The notes under the pieces: generated by a model
Database searches by the model: none
Told to the model about the DNA's origin: nothing
Seen by the model: only the letters and a program-made list of their open reading frames with translations
Made by a program: the position numbers and the translations under genes
From: Coprococcus comes ATCC 27758
GTDB lineage: Bacteria > Bacillota > Clostridia > Lachnospirales > Lachnospiraceae
Reading direction: 5' to 3'
Assembly (NCBI RefSeq): GCF_025149785.1
Contig: NZ_CP102277.1
Span: forward strand, 3,224,001-3,288,000
DNA: 64,000 nucleotides
Shown here: one piece after another, positions 34,351 to 43,038 of the stretch
Layout of the letters: each line of letters begins with the position of its first letter
Numbering within the stretch: position 1 is the stretch's first letter

Positions 34351-34491
34351 ATGCGGAAAAAGCATCATTTTCAGAATTGTATGCGGGGGTTTTGCTATAA
34401 GAATCCAAGATTTAATAAAAAGCTGATCTGTTTCAGAAATTCTTTTCAGGAAGTCTATAAAATCTTAAACCCGAAATGTGGATGCCACTAA
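34351..34491 (+). CDS. Small Cys-containing protein, unknown
   Basis: 46-aa open frame from MRKKHHFQNCMRGFCYKNPR to ...LNPKCGCH, with five cysteines and a strongly basic character. AGGAAGG lies about 7 nt before the ATG, which is what separates it from chance. The C-terminal CGCH plus earlier Cys residues could bind a metal. It lies 47 bp upstream of the thioredoxin-like gene in the same direction, possibly one transcript. Family not recognised. Confidence 0.5.
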   Translation: MRKKHHFQNCMRGFCYKNPRFNKKLICFRNSFQEVYKILNPKCGCH

Positions 34492-34538
34492 TCCAGTCCT
34501 TTTTACATAGCCTGAGATGGCAGAAATGAGGAAAGTGT

Positions 34539-34862
34539 ATGGGTATCGCATTGATCACGAAGGATTATGAAAATACAGTCGGAAAGCAGAGGATGCCGGT
34601 AATTGTGGAGTTTTACGCATCATGGTGTCCAAAGTGCGGAATGATGTATCCTGTTGTGGAAAGGATTGCCAGCCGGTATCAGGGAAAATGGATTTTTTAT
34701 AAGATTGATATTGATATATCGAAAGAGATTGCAGAGTATATAGGCATTGAGATCGTACCGACGTTTGTGGTGTACAGAGATGGAAAAATCTGTGGATATA
34801 CAACCGGAGTTCTTCCAGAAGAAACTCTGGAAGAACGAATCCGGGAAATGTTAAGAAAATAA
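34539..34862 (+). CDS. Thioredoxin-family protein
   Basis: 107 aa, single thioredoxin fold. Active site WCPKC (about residues 30-34) in the place of the usual WCGPC, cis-proline in EIVPTF (about 75-80), and the closing helix EETLEERIREML. The WCPKC variant suggests a redox potential different from a main thioredoxin; partner unknown. GAGGAAAG ribosome site. A weak AATAATTG/CAATTATT hairpin follows the stop and is shared with the convergent glgB. Confidence 0.87.
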   Translation: MGIALITKDYENTVGKQRMPVIVEFYASWCPKCGMMYPVVERIASRYQGKWIFYKIDIDISKEIAEYIGIEIVPTFVVYRDGKICGYTTGVLPEETLEERIREMLRK

Positions 34863-34922
34863 TTGGTGGAATCAATTATTCGTATGATGAATATTTTGCG
34901 CAGATTGCATTGACTTGCTATG

Positions 34923-36968
34923 TTAAAATTCGAATACAGCAACACCGTATGGCGGAAGATCGTAACCAAATGAATATGGTCTTCCATCACATTCCTGTTT
35001 CTTTGCTTTATATACTGCCGGGCGGGCTTTTCCGCTTCCGCCATACTGCAATTCATCACTGTTCAGTACCAGGCGGTACTGTTTGCCGCGCGGTACACCG
35101 ACACGGTACTCCGGTCGTTCGATCGGTGTGAAGTTACATACGAATAAAAGGTTCTTTTTTGCGCCCTTTGAATGACGGATGAAGCTGTAAATACTTCGTG
35201 AGCTGTCATCTGCATTGACCCATTCAAAGCCTTCCATGCAGGTATCCTGTTCATACATGGCTTTGTTGTGTGTGTAAAGATGCAGCAGGTCACGGTAGAA
35301 ATTCTGGAGTGCCTGATGCTCCGGCTCTGCAAGGAGATACCAGTCAAGCTCACGCGCCTCGCTCCACTCGCGGAGCTGTCCGAAATCCTGTCCCATGAAG
35401 AGAAGTTTCTTTCCAGGATGTCCCATCATGAAAGCATAACCGACCTTCAGGTTGGCGAATTTCTCAAATCCAAGACCAGGCATCTTATTGAGCATAGAGC
35501 ATTTTAGATGTACCACTTCATCATGTGATAATACAAGAATATAATTCTCGCTGTATGCATAGGTTAAGGCAAATGTCATACCGTAGTGGTCGCCTTTGCG
35601 GAAATATGGATCCAGCTTCATGTATTCGGTAAAGTCATGCATCCATCCCATGTTCCACTTCAGGCTGAATCCAAGACCATCATCTTCCGGTTTTCCTGTT
35701 ACTTTTGGCCATGCAGTGGATTCTTCTGCGATCATCAGTGCGCCAGGGTTACGTCCGGTAGTAACGGAATTCAGATGCTTGAAAAATTCGATTGCTTCCA
35801 GATTCTCATTGCTGCCGTATTTGTTGGCGATCCACTGACCGTCTTCTTTACCGTAATCAAGATACAGCATGGAAGCAACAGCATCTACGCGGAGACCATC
35901 GATGTGATAATGTTCGATCCAGAACAGTGCGTTGGCGATCAGGAAGTTCTTAACTTCTGATTTACCATAATCGAAGATCTTGGTTCCCCAGTCCGGATGT
36001 TCCCCCTTCTTAGGATCTGCATATTCAAAGGTAGCTGTGCCGTCAAAGTCAGCGAGTCCGTGTGCATCGCGTGGAAAATGTGCCGGTACCCAGTCAAGGA
36101 TTACGCCAATCTTATTCTTATGGAAGTAATTGATCATATATGCGAAATCTTCCGGCGTACCATAACGGGAGGTCGGAGCATAATATCCGGTCACCTGATA
36201 TCCCCAGGAGCCGTCAAATGGGTATTCTGAAATTCCCATCAGTTCGATATGAGTATACCCCATCTTTTTTATGTAGTCTGTAGCTGCATGCGCAAATTCA
36301 CGGTAGCTGTAGAACCCATCATCTTCACGTCCCGGATGGCGCATCCAGGAACCGATATGTGCTTCATAAATGGAAATCGGTGAGGAATGGAAATCCCATT
36401 CTGCCCGGTGCTTCATCCAGACACTGTCACTCCATTTTAAATGGGAGATATCAGCAATCCTTGAGGCAGTTCCCGGTCTCAACTCTGCACTGTTCGCAAA
36501 TGGATCAGCTTTGTAAAGCTTATCTCCGGTCTGTGTCTCGATACAGTACTTGTAAAGCTGTCCGAGCTGTGCTTCCGGAACAAATGCGGTATAGATTCCA
36601 AGTGGTTCCTGACGCTTCATAACGTTTGCATCTTCACTCCAGCCGTTGAATTCACCGACTACGGCAACTGATCTGGCGTGTGGAGCCCATACTGCGAAAT
36701 ATACGCCGGTTTTTTTTCCATCTTTTACAAAATGTGCACCCATTTTTTTATAGATTTCATAATGGGTTCCCTGTCCGAATAAATATTGATCTAATTCGCC
36801 GATTCTATAATCAGCGGGTTTATCTTTTGTTACAGTTTTTACAGACTTTTTAGCTGTAGACTTTTTAGCAGCAGTTTTAGCAGCTGCCGGTTTTTTTACA
36901 GTAGATTTTTTTACGGCCGTCTTGCGGGTCGTGTTGGTCTGTTGTGCTGTTGTTTTTTTTACTGCCAT
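34923..36968 (-). CDS. glgB: 1,4-alpha-glucan branching enzyme with a histone-H1-like tail
   Basis: 681 aa from the ATG at 36968 (GAAGGTG upstream; the GTG at 36977 overlaps this site). Makes alpha-1,6 branches in glycogen. CBM48 domain about 60-170 (GVYFAVWAPHARSVAVVGEFNGW); GH13 domain with DWVPAHFP, GLRVDAVASMLYLDY (nucleophile Asp), IAEESTAWP (acid/base Glu) and VLSHDEVVH. The first 50 residues are an unusual Lys/Ala/Thr-rich stretch (KKTTAQQ...AAKKSTAKKSVKT) like histone H1 tails. No other glycogen genes are nearby. Confidence 0.94.
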   Translation of the reverse strand: MAVKKTTAQQTNTTRKTAVKKSTVKKPAAAKTAAKKSTAKKSVKTVTKDKPADYRIGELDQYLFGQGTHYEIYKKMGAHFVKDGKKTGVYFAVWAPHARSVAVVGEFNGWSEDANVMKRQEPLGIYTAFVPEAQLGQLYKYCIETQTGDKLYKADPFANSAELRPGTASRIADISHLKWSDSVWMKHRAEWDFHSSPISIYEAHIGSWMRHPGREDDGFYSYREFAHAATDYIKKMGYTHIELMGISEYPFDGSWGYQVTGYYAPTSRYGTPEDFAYMINYFHKNKIGVILDWVPAHFPRDAHGLADFDGTATFEYADPKKGEHPDWGTKIFDYGKSEVKNFLIANALFWIEHYHIDGLRVDAVASMLYLDYGKEDGQWIANKYGSNENLEAIEFFKHLNSVTTGRNPGALMIAEESTAWPKVTGKPEDDGLGFSLKWNMGWMHDFTEYMKLDPYFRKGDHYGMTFALTYAYSENYILVLSHDEVVHLKCSMLNKMPGLGFEKFANLKVGYAFMMGHPGKKLLFMGQDFGQLREWSEARELDWYLLAEPEHQALQNFYRDLLHLYTHNKAMYEQDTCMEGFEWVNADDSSRSIYSFIRHSKGAKKNLLFVCNFTPIERPEYRVGVPRGKQYRLVLNSDELQYGGSGKARPAVYKAKKQECDGRPYSFGYDLPPYGVAVFEF

Positions 36969-37027
36969 CCCATTCACCTTCTATCAAAGATATTTAGGAA
37001 TATTATACTAGAAATAGCGATAAAAAG

Positions 37028-37080
37028 AAAGAGTTTTGGACAACTTATACACTTCTTATGTAAGATGTCTAAAACTCTTT
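37028..37080. terminator. Hairpin between glgB and the acidic-repeat gene
   Basis: AAAGAGTTTT / AAAACTCTTT arms plus inner GGACA..TGTCT pairs. Lies upstream of glgB and downstream of the other gene; role uncertain. Confidence 0.45.
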
Positions 37081-37112
37081 GTTTATAGTTATCGGTTTTG
37101 TCTGCATATATA

Positions 37113-37139
37113 AAAGAACGCGCCGGAAGCGCGTTCTTT
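37113..37139 (-). terminator. Terminator of the acidic-repeat gene
   Basis: AAAGAACGCG / CGCGTTCTTT stem, 10 bp past the end of the gene, then TTATATATG on the minus strand. Confidence 0.78.
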
Positions 37140-37148
37140 GTAGAAATC

Positions 37149-40100
37149 TTATGCTTTAAAATCTTCTTCTTTCAGGATGATGTGGTCTGAATTATCAGTG
37201 CTTCTTCCAAATACCCGTTTCACAAGATGTTTTACATTTGCTTTCTGGGAATGTGAAATTGCTTCATCCATGATCTCTTTTACTTCTGCAACAGTAACCG
37301 CATGATCTTCTCTCTGCATCATATCAATCCGGCTGTATAATGCAAGGATTCCCATTTCATCGATACGGTATCCGTTTTCCTTAGCATAGGTCTGACCGAA
37401 TGTAACCAGTTCATCATTGATGAATACCGGAAGCTCCAGTCTGGAAGTAAATTTACGTTTGAATTCGCGATGGGATGCAAACATTCTTTCCAGCGGTTTC
37501 TTCTGGTCTTCCAGAAGGAAGAGAAGTTCGCCGGTCTGTTCATCCATCATGTCATTCAGTTCACGGATGGTTCTGTCATTCATCTTGGAAGCTTTTTCGA
37601 TGATCAGTGCGCCACCGTTCAGCTTATCGATGATACTTCCGATGTCCTTTTTGTTCAGAGAATCACCGGTTACGATTGCAACTTTACCCTGTTTGAGTCT
37701 GCGCTGTTTCTGGATTGCTTTTACAATATCAACTGCGAGGACTGTTTTTCCGCTTCCCTTGCGGCCAAGGATCAGGATGTTGCCTGTGCGGGAAGTTCCA
37801 TAACGGTTACGGCAACGTTTGTCGTTATCAAGGATTTCAACAAGCTGTTCACTGACACCACGGATCGGTACAAAGTAAGAGAACAGCTGTTTCTGCTCTT
37901 CAGTAAGTCCAAGCTTCAGTCCAATCTCACTTGTTGCACTCAGATCGTAACGACCCTGTACAACGAATCCGGTATCGAATTTACCCATGCGTTCGGTGAT
38001 TTCATCTTCTGACGGTTCTTCGATTTCAAGAACTTCGTCAATATCAGGAGTTTGCGCTGATTTTGAGGTTTCTTTCTCTGGCTCAGGAGCCGGTTTCTCG
38101 TCAAATTCAAGATCAAGATAATCATCACTGCTATCTAATTCTTCTTCATCTTCAAAGGAATCAAGGTCTGCAAAATCACCATCATCTTCGTCAGAATCAT
38201 GATCATCGATATCGAGAGCAGATTCTTTTTCAAAATCAAAATCCTCTTTATGATCTTCATCTAATTCATCATCGATCTGGTAGTCATCTTCGTCTTCATC
38301 CTCGTATTCTTCCTCATCGTCATACTCGGAATCATCTTCATCCTCGTATTCCTCGTCATCGTCATACTCGGAATCATCTTCATCCTCGTATTCCTCGTCG
38401 TCGTCATACTCGGAATCATCTTCATCTTCGTATTCCTCGTCGTCGCCATACTCGGAATCGTCTTCATCTTCGTATTCCTCGTCGTCGTCATACTCGGAAT
38501 CGTCTTCATCCTCGTATTCTTCGTCGTCGTCATACTCGGAATCATCCTCATCTTCGTATTCTTCCTCGTCATCATACTCGGAATCATCTTCATCCTCGTA
38601 TTCCTCGTCATCGTCATACTCGGAATCATCTTCATCCTCGTATTCCTCGTCGTCATCATACTCGGAATCATCTTCATCTTCGTATTCCTCGTCGTCGTCA
38701 TACTCGGAATCATCTTTATCTTCGTATTCCTCGTCGTCGTCATACTCGGAATCATCTTCATCCTCGTATTCCTCGTCGTCGTCATACTCGGAATCGTCTT
38801 CATCCTCGTATTCAGCTTCTTCATCGTAAACCGCATCCGATTCATCATCTTCTTCGGAGTCAACGATTTCTTCAAAATCATTTTCTTCCGGATCTTCCTC
38901 GTCAGTGTCTGAAGCTTCTTTGGATGAATCTTCCGGGCTTTCAGTCGCTTCATCCTCTTCATCATCAACGAAATCTTCAGCATCTTCATCGGTGATTTCA
39001 GGCTCTTCACCATTTTCAAGCTGTTCCATCAGTTTGCGGATATCATCAGAAAGGATTGGTTTTGTAGCTCCAAGAACTTCCTCTTCTTCTTCTTTCTTCT
39101 TTTCGCGCAGGGCTTTTTCTTTCTCAGCTTCCTCCTGGCTCTTTTCAAGAATCTTTGCATTTTCACGCTGAGTTGCTTCCCAGTTGGCAAGAATTTCTTC
39201 AATCTTCATCTTACCGGTCATCTGTGAATCGTCTGAAGCAGATTCAGGAGCAACTGCACCACTTGCAACGGCAACACCGGCTTTCAGAGCATCTGAAAGG
39301 GAAGCACCGGAAATAGTTGTGGAAATATCGGAAGTGCTTCGAATCCGGGTTTTTGGCTGTGACTCAGCTTCTGGTTCGGAAGCATGTGTCCGGGCCATTG
39401 GCTCTGGAAGATCCGGAAGATCAATACTGTCTGTGACATGTACATCTTTGCGGACCTTGTCTGCAATTCGTGGATTCGGTGCCGGACGTTCTTTGGATTT
39501 TCGGAAGGAAGGTTTTCTCTTGGAAGAATCCTTACGGCCGATACCATCATTTCGATGATCGTATTTTTCCTGCTGAAGTGGAGTCAGCGGTTTGTATTTC
39601 ATTTTAAGTTCCATTGCCTGGTATACATAAGTACCTTCGCTGAACCAGAGAATCAGATCATCACATTCATCAAGACATTCGGAAGTCATACCAGCTTCAG
39701 CGTATAATCTGGCAAGTTCATATGCCCATTTTTCAACGTATTCAGAATGCTTGAAATCTTCAAGAGCTTCAATCTGTTCTTTGACTGGCGCTTTCTGTGC
39801 TTTTAAGATCTTATACCGGAGAATGTACTGGTTTGGATCTTTCGGAGCAAGCTTGACAAATTCTTCGTAGCAATCAGCTGCTTCATCGAAATGTCCCAGC
39901 TTCAGAGAAATAATTCCCAGGCGGTATACAACCTTTCTGCTGGAAGGTGCTTTATCATACGCAATAAATAAGGTATCACGTGCTTTACCAAGTTCCCCCG
40001 CATTTTCATAGATTTCGCTTACGGTAGAGAGCATGGCGGTATTTTTTACTTTACGCCAGTCGATCGTATCTGCAATCGACATCGCTTTCTGGTAAGACTT

Positions 40101-40157
40101 CTGTTCGGCATACGCAAGCATCTGCTCTGTCTTTGCGCGATATTCATATTTATCCAA
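37149..40157 (-). CDS. Large TPR / acidic-repeat / AAA-like ATPase protein
   Basis: 1002 aa, cytoplasmic by absence of signal or membrane segments. Part 1 (about 1-190): tetratricopeptide helices (AGELGKARDTLFIAYDK..., LGHFDEAADCYEEFVKLAP). Part 2 (about 190-440): polar linker with a coiled coil (EEAEKEKALREKKKEEEEEVL). Part 3 (about 445-612): twelve 14-residue units of the type DDSEYDDDEEYEDE. Part 4 (about 720-1002): P-loop domain, Walker A GRKGSGKT at 798-805, degenerate Walker B ALIIEKA and a sensor-like stretch FLLEDQKKPLERMFASHREFKRKF, like SpoVK/CbbX-type AAA proteins. Function unknown; TPRs suggest a scaffold. Single gene. Confidence 0.8.
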   Translation of the reverse strand: MDKYEYRAKTEQMLAYAEQKSYQKAMSIADTIDWRKVKNTAMLSTVSEIYENAGELGKARDTLFIAYDKAPSSRKVVYRLGIISLKLGHFDEAADCYEEFVKLAPKDPNQYILRYKILKAQKAPVKEQIEALEDFKHSEYVEKWAYELARLYAEAGMTSECLDECDDLILWFSEGTYVYQAMELKMKYKPLTPLQQEKYDHRNDGIGRKDSSKRKPSFRKSKERPAPNPRIADKVRKDVHVTDSIDLPDLPEPMARTHASEPEAESQPKTRIRSTSDISTTISGASLSDALKAGVAVASGAVAPESASDDSQMTGKMKIEEILANWEATQRENAKILEKSQEEAEKEKALREKKKEEEEEVLGATKPILSDDIRKLMEQLENGEEPEITDEDAEDFVDDEEDEATESPEDSSKEASDTDEEDPEENDFEEIVDSEEDDESDAVYDEEAEYEDEDDSEYDDDEEYEDEDDSEYDDDEEYEDKDDSEYDDDEEYEDEDDSEYDDDEEYEDEDDSEYDDDEEYEDEDDSEYDDEEEYEDEDDSEYDDDEEYEDEDDSEYDDDEEYEDEDDSEYGDDEEYEDEDDSEYDDDEEYEDEDDSEYDDDEEYEDEDDSEYDDEEEYEDEDEDDYQIDDELDEDHKEDFDFEKESALDIDDHDSDEDDGDFADLDSFEDEEELDSSDDYLDLEFDEKPAPEPEKETSKSAQTPDIDEVLEIEEPSEDEITERMGKFDTGFVVQGRYDLSATSEIGLKLGLTEEQKQLFSYFVPIRGVSEQLVEILDNDKRCRNRYGTSRTGNILILGRKGSGKTVLAVDIVKAIQKQRRLKQGKVAIVTGDSLNKKDIGSIIDKLNGGALIIEKASKMNDRTIRELNDMMDEQTGELLFLLEDQKKPLERMFASHREFKRKFTSRLELPVFINDELVTFGQTYAKENGYRIDEMGILALYSRIDMMQREDHAVTVAEVKEIMDEAISHSQKANVKHLVKRVFGRSTDNSDHIILKEEDFKA
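38321..38824 (-). repeat. Coding tandem repeat, 12 units of 42 bp
   Basis: Each unit on the plus strand begins CATACTCGGAATC. Differences between units are nearly all at third codon positions (CTC/TTC, GTC/ATC), so the protein repeat is kept while the DNA drifts; copy number probably varies between strains. Confidence 0.93.
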
Positions 40158-40373
40158 CGTTTCTCACCTCATATGATTATTATTAATTATTTTACTTTTC
40201 CTCAGTAAGTCTGACTTTTGTACCAGAAACGGAAAACAAAAGTCTTATAATTTTACTTACTAAGTGTATCATAGAGCGTTGTCAATGTCAAAAATTACGG
40301 CTGATATTTTTCAGAAATGTTAAAAAAATATTACAAAAAATTCACAAATTGGGAGCTGGTAACAGAAAAAAAG

Positions 40374-40402
40374 GAGACAGCCATCTTTTGAATGGCTGTC
40401 TC
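40374..40402 (-). terminator. Strong minus-strand terminator at the end of a non-coding stretch
   Basis: GAGACAGCCAT / ATGGCTGTCTC stem, then CCTTTTTTTCTG on the minus strand. It points to a transcript coming from the right, although no intact gene is there. Confidence 0.72.
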
Positions 40403-41420
40403 GGAATATTCAATTGTAATTTTTATTTTTATATCGGAGGAATTAAGTAATTCTTATTCCTGTAAGTTCTTTGAGCATTTCATATGATATTCAGATTTTA
40501 TAAAATTTATAAAAATGAAATCATATGAATCGATTTTGATCAATTCTGATCGTTCGTTATTTTATATAATCAGGTAATCCAATTTTGGTATTTATCAGCT
40601 TTCTCGTCACTGTTAAATTTACTTATCAATGAATGTTTCTTTACACATTTTCTGATCTTGAATTACTGTGGTATTTACTTCAATATGTCAACAAATGCTG
40701 AATCTTTTTATATCTTATAATCGCTTCCGGTTTATCTACTACTCCGACCTTTTTTATCATTAACTTTTCTCTTACCGGATTATAATCTATGGTTAAGGCT
40801 CATCTCACAGGAATTTACATTTGCCATACCATTAACATATTGAGTTTTAGATGATGAAATATCCAACGGTCAAAGCCTCCTTCCTTTCGTTCTCGTTCCA
40901 AAATTTTATCCGGATATTCTTTTTCTCTTATACTTTTTTCTGTTCAGAAGTCAGATATCAATTTTCTCTTATTATTATAAATTATCAATTTTAAAAATTG
41001 TTCTCTACACACTCCACTTACAAAACGCTCATAACTAAAATGTATAGTTGCTTTTTAAAAACTTTCTAACCTTCAAATAACAATTATTCTTGTTACCCTT
41101 TTCTGATCTGGTTCTTCATCTTATACTCTTGGCGAGTATATATGAAACTATGTAACAGATTAAAAAATATCTTTTTGAAATTCCCTTTCTCGTCAGGAAC
41201 TTCTTTTCTTTTGGATTGACTTAATAATAACACCCAAATACTTATTTGTCAATATAATTTTAAAATAATTTTGTTAAAATTAGAAAGAATTGAAATTGTA
41301 ATATACATATCAGAAAATTCAAACAATTATAAATACGATTAGAAATAGTTATAGCCATTTGCAATATATTCGGGGTTTTGCTATTGTTTCCATCCATAAA
41401 TGCATGATACACTAAAAAAT
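40403..41420 (-). pseudogene. AT-rich stretch of about 1 kb with decayed coding remnants
   Basis: No intact gene. On the minus strand a good ribosome site GGAAGGAGG (about 40875-40883) precedes TTG and a 28-codon frame (LDISSSKTQYVNGMANVNSC...). Protein-like reading then continues in shifted frames: TIDYNPVREKLMIKKVGVVD..., EVNTTVIQDQKMCKETFIDK, and NLTVTRKLINTKIGLPDYIK before a stop near 40560. This is what a gene with several frameshifts looks like, but chance in AT-rich DNA is not excluded. The segment ends at a strong terminator on the same strand. Confidence 0.35.
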
Positions 41421-41472
41421 AGATGAAAAATACAGGCTATGGCATTGGGATAAAGAAAGGAGACCTACAGAT

Positions 41473-42882
41473 ATGGGAGGATTTTTTGGCGTTGCATCAA
41501 AAGAAGCATGTAATCTGGATCTTTTTTATGGAACAGATTATCATTCGCATCTTGGAACCCGCCGCGGAGGTATGGCTACTTACGGAAGTGATGGCTGGAA
41601 GAGAGCAATTCATAATATTGAAAATTCGCCGTTCCGTACAAAATTTGAAAAAGATGTTGATACAATGAAGGGAAATATTGGAATTGGATGTATTTCAGAT
41701 TATGATCCACAGCCAATTCTGATCCAGTCGCATCTGGGGTGCTTTGGAATTACGACAGTAGGTAAGATCAATAATGCGGATCAGCTGATCCGGAATCTTT
41801 ATGAAAATGGACATACACATTTTCAGTCTATGACCAATGGACAGATCAATTCTACAGAGCTGGTTGCGGCATTGATCTGTAAAAAGGATTCGTTTGTTGA
41901 GGGAATCCGTTATGTGCAGTCAGTAGTTGAAGGCTCGATGACGCTTCTGCTTCTGACAGAGAATGGAATTTATGCAGCCAGAGACCTTCTCGGACGTACA
42001 CCGGTTGTGATCGGAAAGAAAGAAAATGCATACTGCGTTTCCTTTGAAAGCTTTGCATATATCAACCTTGGATACACAGATTACAAAGAGCTGGGACCTG
42101 GGGAAATCGTCTACGTGACACCGGAATCTGTGGAGACTGTAAGTCCTGCATGTGAAAAGATGAGAATCTGTTCGTTCCTGTGGGTATACTATGGATATCC
42201 TACTTCTTCTTATGAAGGGGTTGGTGTAGAAGAAATGCGTTACAACTGTGGAAAGCTTTTAGCACAGAGAGATGACCATTCGATCGACGTGGATATTGTT
42301 GCAGGAGTTCCGGATTCGGGTATCGCTCATGCGATAGGCTATGCAAATGAATCAGGTATTCCGTATGCAAGACCATTTATCAAATATACTCCGACCTGGC
42401 CAAGATCCTTCATGCCGACAACACAGAGTCAGCGTAATCTGATCGCCAGAATGAAACTGATCCCGGTACATAGTCTGATCGAAGACAGGAGCCTGCTGCT
42501 GATCGATGATTCTATCGTGCGTGGCACACAGCTCCGTGAGACGACAGAGTTCCTGTATCAGAGTGGCGCAAAAGAAGTGCATGTCCGCCCGGCATGTCCA
42601 CCGCTTTTGTACGGATGCAAATATTTGAACTTCTCCCGTTCCAAATCAGATCTGGATTTGATCACAAGAAGGATCATCCGTGAGTGGGAAGGCGACAATG
42701 ATGTCAATGTACTGAGTGAATATGCGGATCCGAACAGTGACCGGTATGCAGCAATGCTGGAGGAAATCCGCAAGAGACAGAATTTCACTTCACTTCGTTA
42801 TCACAGACTGGATGATCTGATCAAATCAATCGGGATTGATGCATGCCAGGTATGTACCTACTGCTTTAACGGTGTGGAATAA
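41473..42882 (+). CDS. Amidophosphoribosyltransferase homologue without the glutaminase cysteine
   Basis: 469 aa PurF-like protein. The N-terminal glutamine amidotransferase fold is present (GTDYHSHLGTRRGGMATY, GNIGIGCISDYDP) but the residue after Met is Gly (MGGFFGVAS), where PurF has the nucleophilic Cys, and no propeptide precedes another Cys. The phosphoribosyltransferase part keeps the PRPP loop LLLIDDSIVRGTQL. Cysteines in RPACPPLLYGCKY and CQVCTYC near the end fit the iron-sulfur ligands of Bacillus-type PurF. It may use free ammonia or have another role. Ribosome site GGAG; own terminator. Confidence 0.85.
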   Translation: MGGFFGVASKEACNLDLFYGTDYHSHLGTRRGGMATYGSDGWKRAIHNIENSPFRTKFEKDVDTMKGNIGIGCISDYDPQPILIQSHLGCFGITTVGKINNADQLIRNLYENGHTHFQSMTNGQINSTELVAALICKKDSFVEGIRYVQSVVEGSMTLLLLTENGIYAARDLLGRTPVVIGKKENAYCVSFESFAYINLGYTDYKELGPGEIVYVTPESVETVSPACEKMRICSFLWVYYGYPTSSYEGVGVEEMRYNCGKLLAQRDDHSIDVDIVAGVPDSGIAHAIGYANESGIPYARPFIKYTPTWPRSFMPTTQSQRNLIARMKLIPVHSLIEDRSLLLIDDSIVRGTQLRETTEFLYQSGAKEVHVRPACPPLLYGCKYLNFSRSKSDLDLITRRIIREWEGDNDVNVLSEYADPNSDRYAAMLEEIRKRQNFTSLRYHRLDDLIKSIGIDACQVCTYCFNGVE

Positions 42883-42900
42883 CAGGTAAATGAAAATATA

Positions 42901-42957
42901 AAACAGGTGTCCACGTAAGTATATCTTAGTGATATATCCCCGTGGGCACCTGTTTTT
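42901..42957 (+). terminator. Terminator of the PurF-like gene
   Basis: AAACAGGTGTCCACG / CGTGGGCACCTGTTT long stem (one mismatch), then TTGTATATACG; convergent beta-propeller gene follows. Confidence 0.8.
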
Positions 42958-43038
42958 GTATATACGATTTTGGTGTATAAGGTGATGTGGAATGGTGTAC
43001 AAAGTATGCGGAGCGGCAGCTCCTTCTGCAAAGCTGCA

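Noticed and set aside
38321-38824. CRISPR-like regular repeats
   Set aside because: Units are contiguous with no spacers and encode a protein repeat; no cas genes are present.
38063-39019. Long frames on both strands across the acidic-repeat region (for example 38063-38995 plus and 38261-39019 minus)
   Set aside because: They are by-products of the 42-bp repeat read in other frames (monotonous RIPRRRHTRN or MIPSMTTTRN units), without ribosome sites, inside a well-supported gene.
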